Of a stretch of 34,275 nt of DNA, positions 33,766 to 34,275 are shown one piece after another (position 1 is the stretch's first letter; each line of letters opens with the position of its first letter). A program made the translations under genes and the position numbers. Under the pieces are notes generated by a model, which was not told where the DNA came from, made no database searches, and saw only the letters and a program-made list of their open reading frames with translations. Origin of the DNA: an uncultured Pseudomonadota bacterium (GTDB lineage: Bacteria > Pseudomonadota > Alphaproteobacteria > Rs-D84); NCBI GenBank assembly GCA_902793005.1, contig CADBBQ010000009.1:1-34275 (forward strand), read 5' to 3'.

Positions 33766-34038
33766 ATGAACAAACAACAATTGATTGAAGCAATTGCAAA
33801 CGAAGTTGAAGTTACCAAGGCAACTGCCGCTTCTTGCTTGGATGCATTTATCAACACAGTTACCAAAGTTTTGAAAAAGAAAGGCGAAGTTCGCTTGGTT
33901 GGTTTTGGCACATTTACATCTGCAAAACGCAAAGCAACAACTGGCCGCAATCCTCAAACTGGTGCTGCGATTAAGATTCCTGCTTCTGTTCAACCAAAAT
34001 TCAAACCTGGTAAAGCTTTGAAAGATGCTTTGAACTAA
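33766..34038 (+). CDS. hup: DNA-binding protein HU
   Basis: Small dimeric nucleoid protein that bends and compacts DNA, 90 aa. It reads as a canonical HU: MNKQQLIEAIANEVEVTK, LVGFGTFTSAKRKATTGRNPQTGAAIKIPA (beta-arm and GRNPQTG) and PKFKPGKALKDALN. Proline of the DNA-intercalating arm tip is in place (NPQTG). Codon use leans to GTT, GCT, CGC and AAA with few of the rare codons seen in its neighbours, in line with high expression. AAAGGAG lies 8 bases before the ATG; promoter, structured leader and terminator make a complete single-gene unit. Confidence 0.96.
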   Translation: MNKQQLIEAIANEVEVTKATAASCLDAFINTVTKVLKKKGEVRLVGFGTFTSAKRKATTGRNPQTGAAIKIPASVQPKFKPGKALKDALN

Positions 34039-34056
34039 AGAGCAATCGAAATAAAA

Positions 34057-34081
34057 AAAACGCCCAATCGGGCGTTTTTTT
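34057..34081 (+). terminator. Terminator of the HU gene
   Basis: CGCCC (34061-34065), AATC loop, GGGCG (34070-34074), then TTTTTTT. Same type as the one at 131. Confidence 0.88.
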
Positions 34082-34084
34082 ATT

Positions 34085-34164
34085 CCGCCCCAAGGGCTCT
34101 GCCCGTGGGGAGGGGGACCAATGGCCTGTCCCACGAAGCCTTGGCGAAGTGGGATGGCGGGGGT
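34085..34164 (+). repeat. Palindromic repeat, ATTCCGCCCC family
   Basis: An intergenic relative of the copy inside queA. It starts TTCCGCCCCAAGGGC, has a CTCT loop, GCCCGTGGGG, then ACCAATGGCCTGTCCCACG and ends GGATGGCGGGGGT. 80 bases; it differs from the queA copy mainly in the first loop. Confidence 0.85.
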
Positions 34165-34248
34165 ATGGTCAGAGTGCAGTTTTCAGAGTGCAGAGTTCAG
34201 TTGATGTGTCGGCGCAGCCGACGACAAAACCACGGCGCGCCGCGCCGT

Positions 34249-34271
34249 CTCCTTCTTTATGAAAGAAGGAG
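34249..34271. repeat. Palindromic repeat, CCTTCTTT type (probably cut by the window end)
   Basis: CTCCTTCTTT, loop ATG, AAAGAAGGAG: the same stem as at 10737-10759 with one compensated base pair. The 34165-34248 stretch before it holds an imperfect direct repeat (CAGAGTGCAG twice near 34170-34195) and GC-rich palindromes (TCGGCGCAGCCGA; GGCGCGCC), but no gene. Confidence 0.55.
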
Positions 34272-34275
34272 TACC

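Overview
The window looks like chromosome from an AT-rich, Gram-negative, probably host-associated alphaproteobacterium. This rests on gene content: RNase E with a long acidic insertion in its S1 domain, an RlpA/BamD/MurJ envelope set, a two-hairpin style of stand-alone palindromic repeats, and queA/tgt/era housekeeping genes. It is an inference from families, not from a marker-gene search. Most genes have clear AAGGAG-like ribosome binding sites, and many gene ends carry strong intrinsic terminators, several shared by convergent genes.

Layout. 1-7300: a small orphan gene, then recG - M48/TPR protease - rne on the minus strand, with a divergent MprF-like membrane protein. 7380-10630: two large orphan soluble proteins in convergent orientation, with a structured, probably non-coding transcript between them. 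10856-14614: tRNA-Lys, then a four-gene surface-polysaccharide operon (sugar aminotransferase, two family 2 glycosyltransferases, hexapeptide acyltransferase) with overlapping starts and stops. 14673-17449 (minus): a T7-fibre-like orphan, htpX, an Smr protein, ssb. 17546-21480 (plus): a ligA with an apparently leaderless promoter and a frameshifting deletion, palindromic repeats, a 350-nt structured RNA with its own promoter and terminator, and a secreted phage-like modular protein. 21686-24926: rlpA, murJ and, divergently, bamD. 24953-29714: a dCMP-deaminase-like gene, then era - queA - orphan - tgt, a tightly overlapping operon. 29777-34038: a coiled-coil membrane protein with a zinc-ribbon knuckle, a short alaS, a small membrane protein and HU.

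The most striking feature is in queA (26484-28193). The reading frame is open through two foreign insertions. The first is a 531-bp cassette (26604-27134) with about 65-bp terminal inverted repeats, each itself palindromic, enclosing a DUF559 (Vsr-like, PD-(D/E)xK) nuclease domain in frame with QueA. The second is a 77-bp palindromic repeat (27297-27373), also in frame, whose relatives lie outside genes at 19524-19620 and 34085-34164. Together they resemble Rickettsia palindromic elements that insert into proteins, but here one is linked to a nuclease, which suggests a nuclease-driven, protein-tolerated mobile element.

Other points: ligA has lost about 40 nt just after its zinc finger; AlaRS lacks the C-terminal C-Ala domain; RlpA has lost two conserved active-site positions; and several leaders (HU, the 29777 gene) carry conspicuous RNA structure. 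No CRISPR array, rRNA or recognisable transposase gene is visible.
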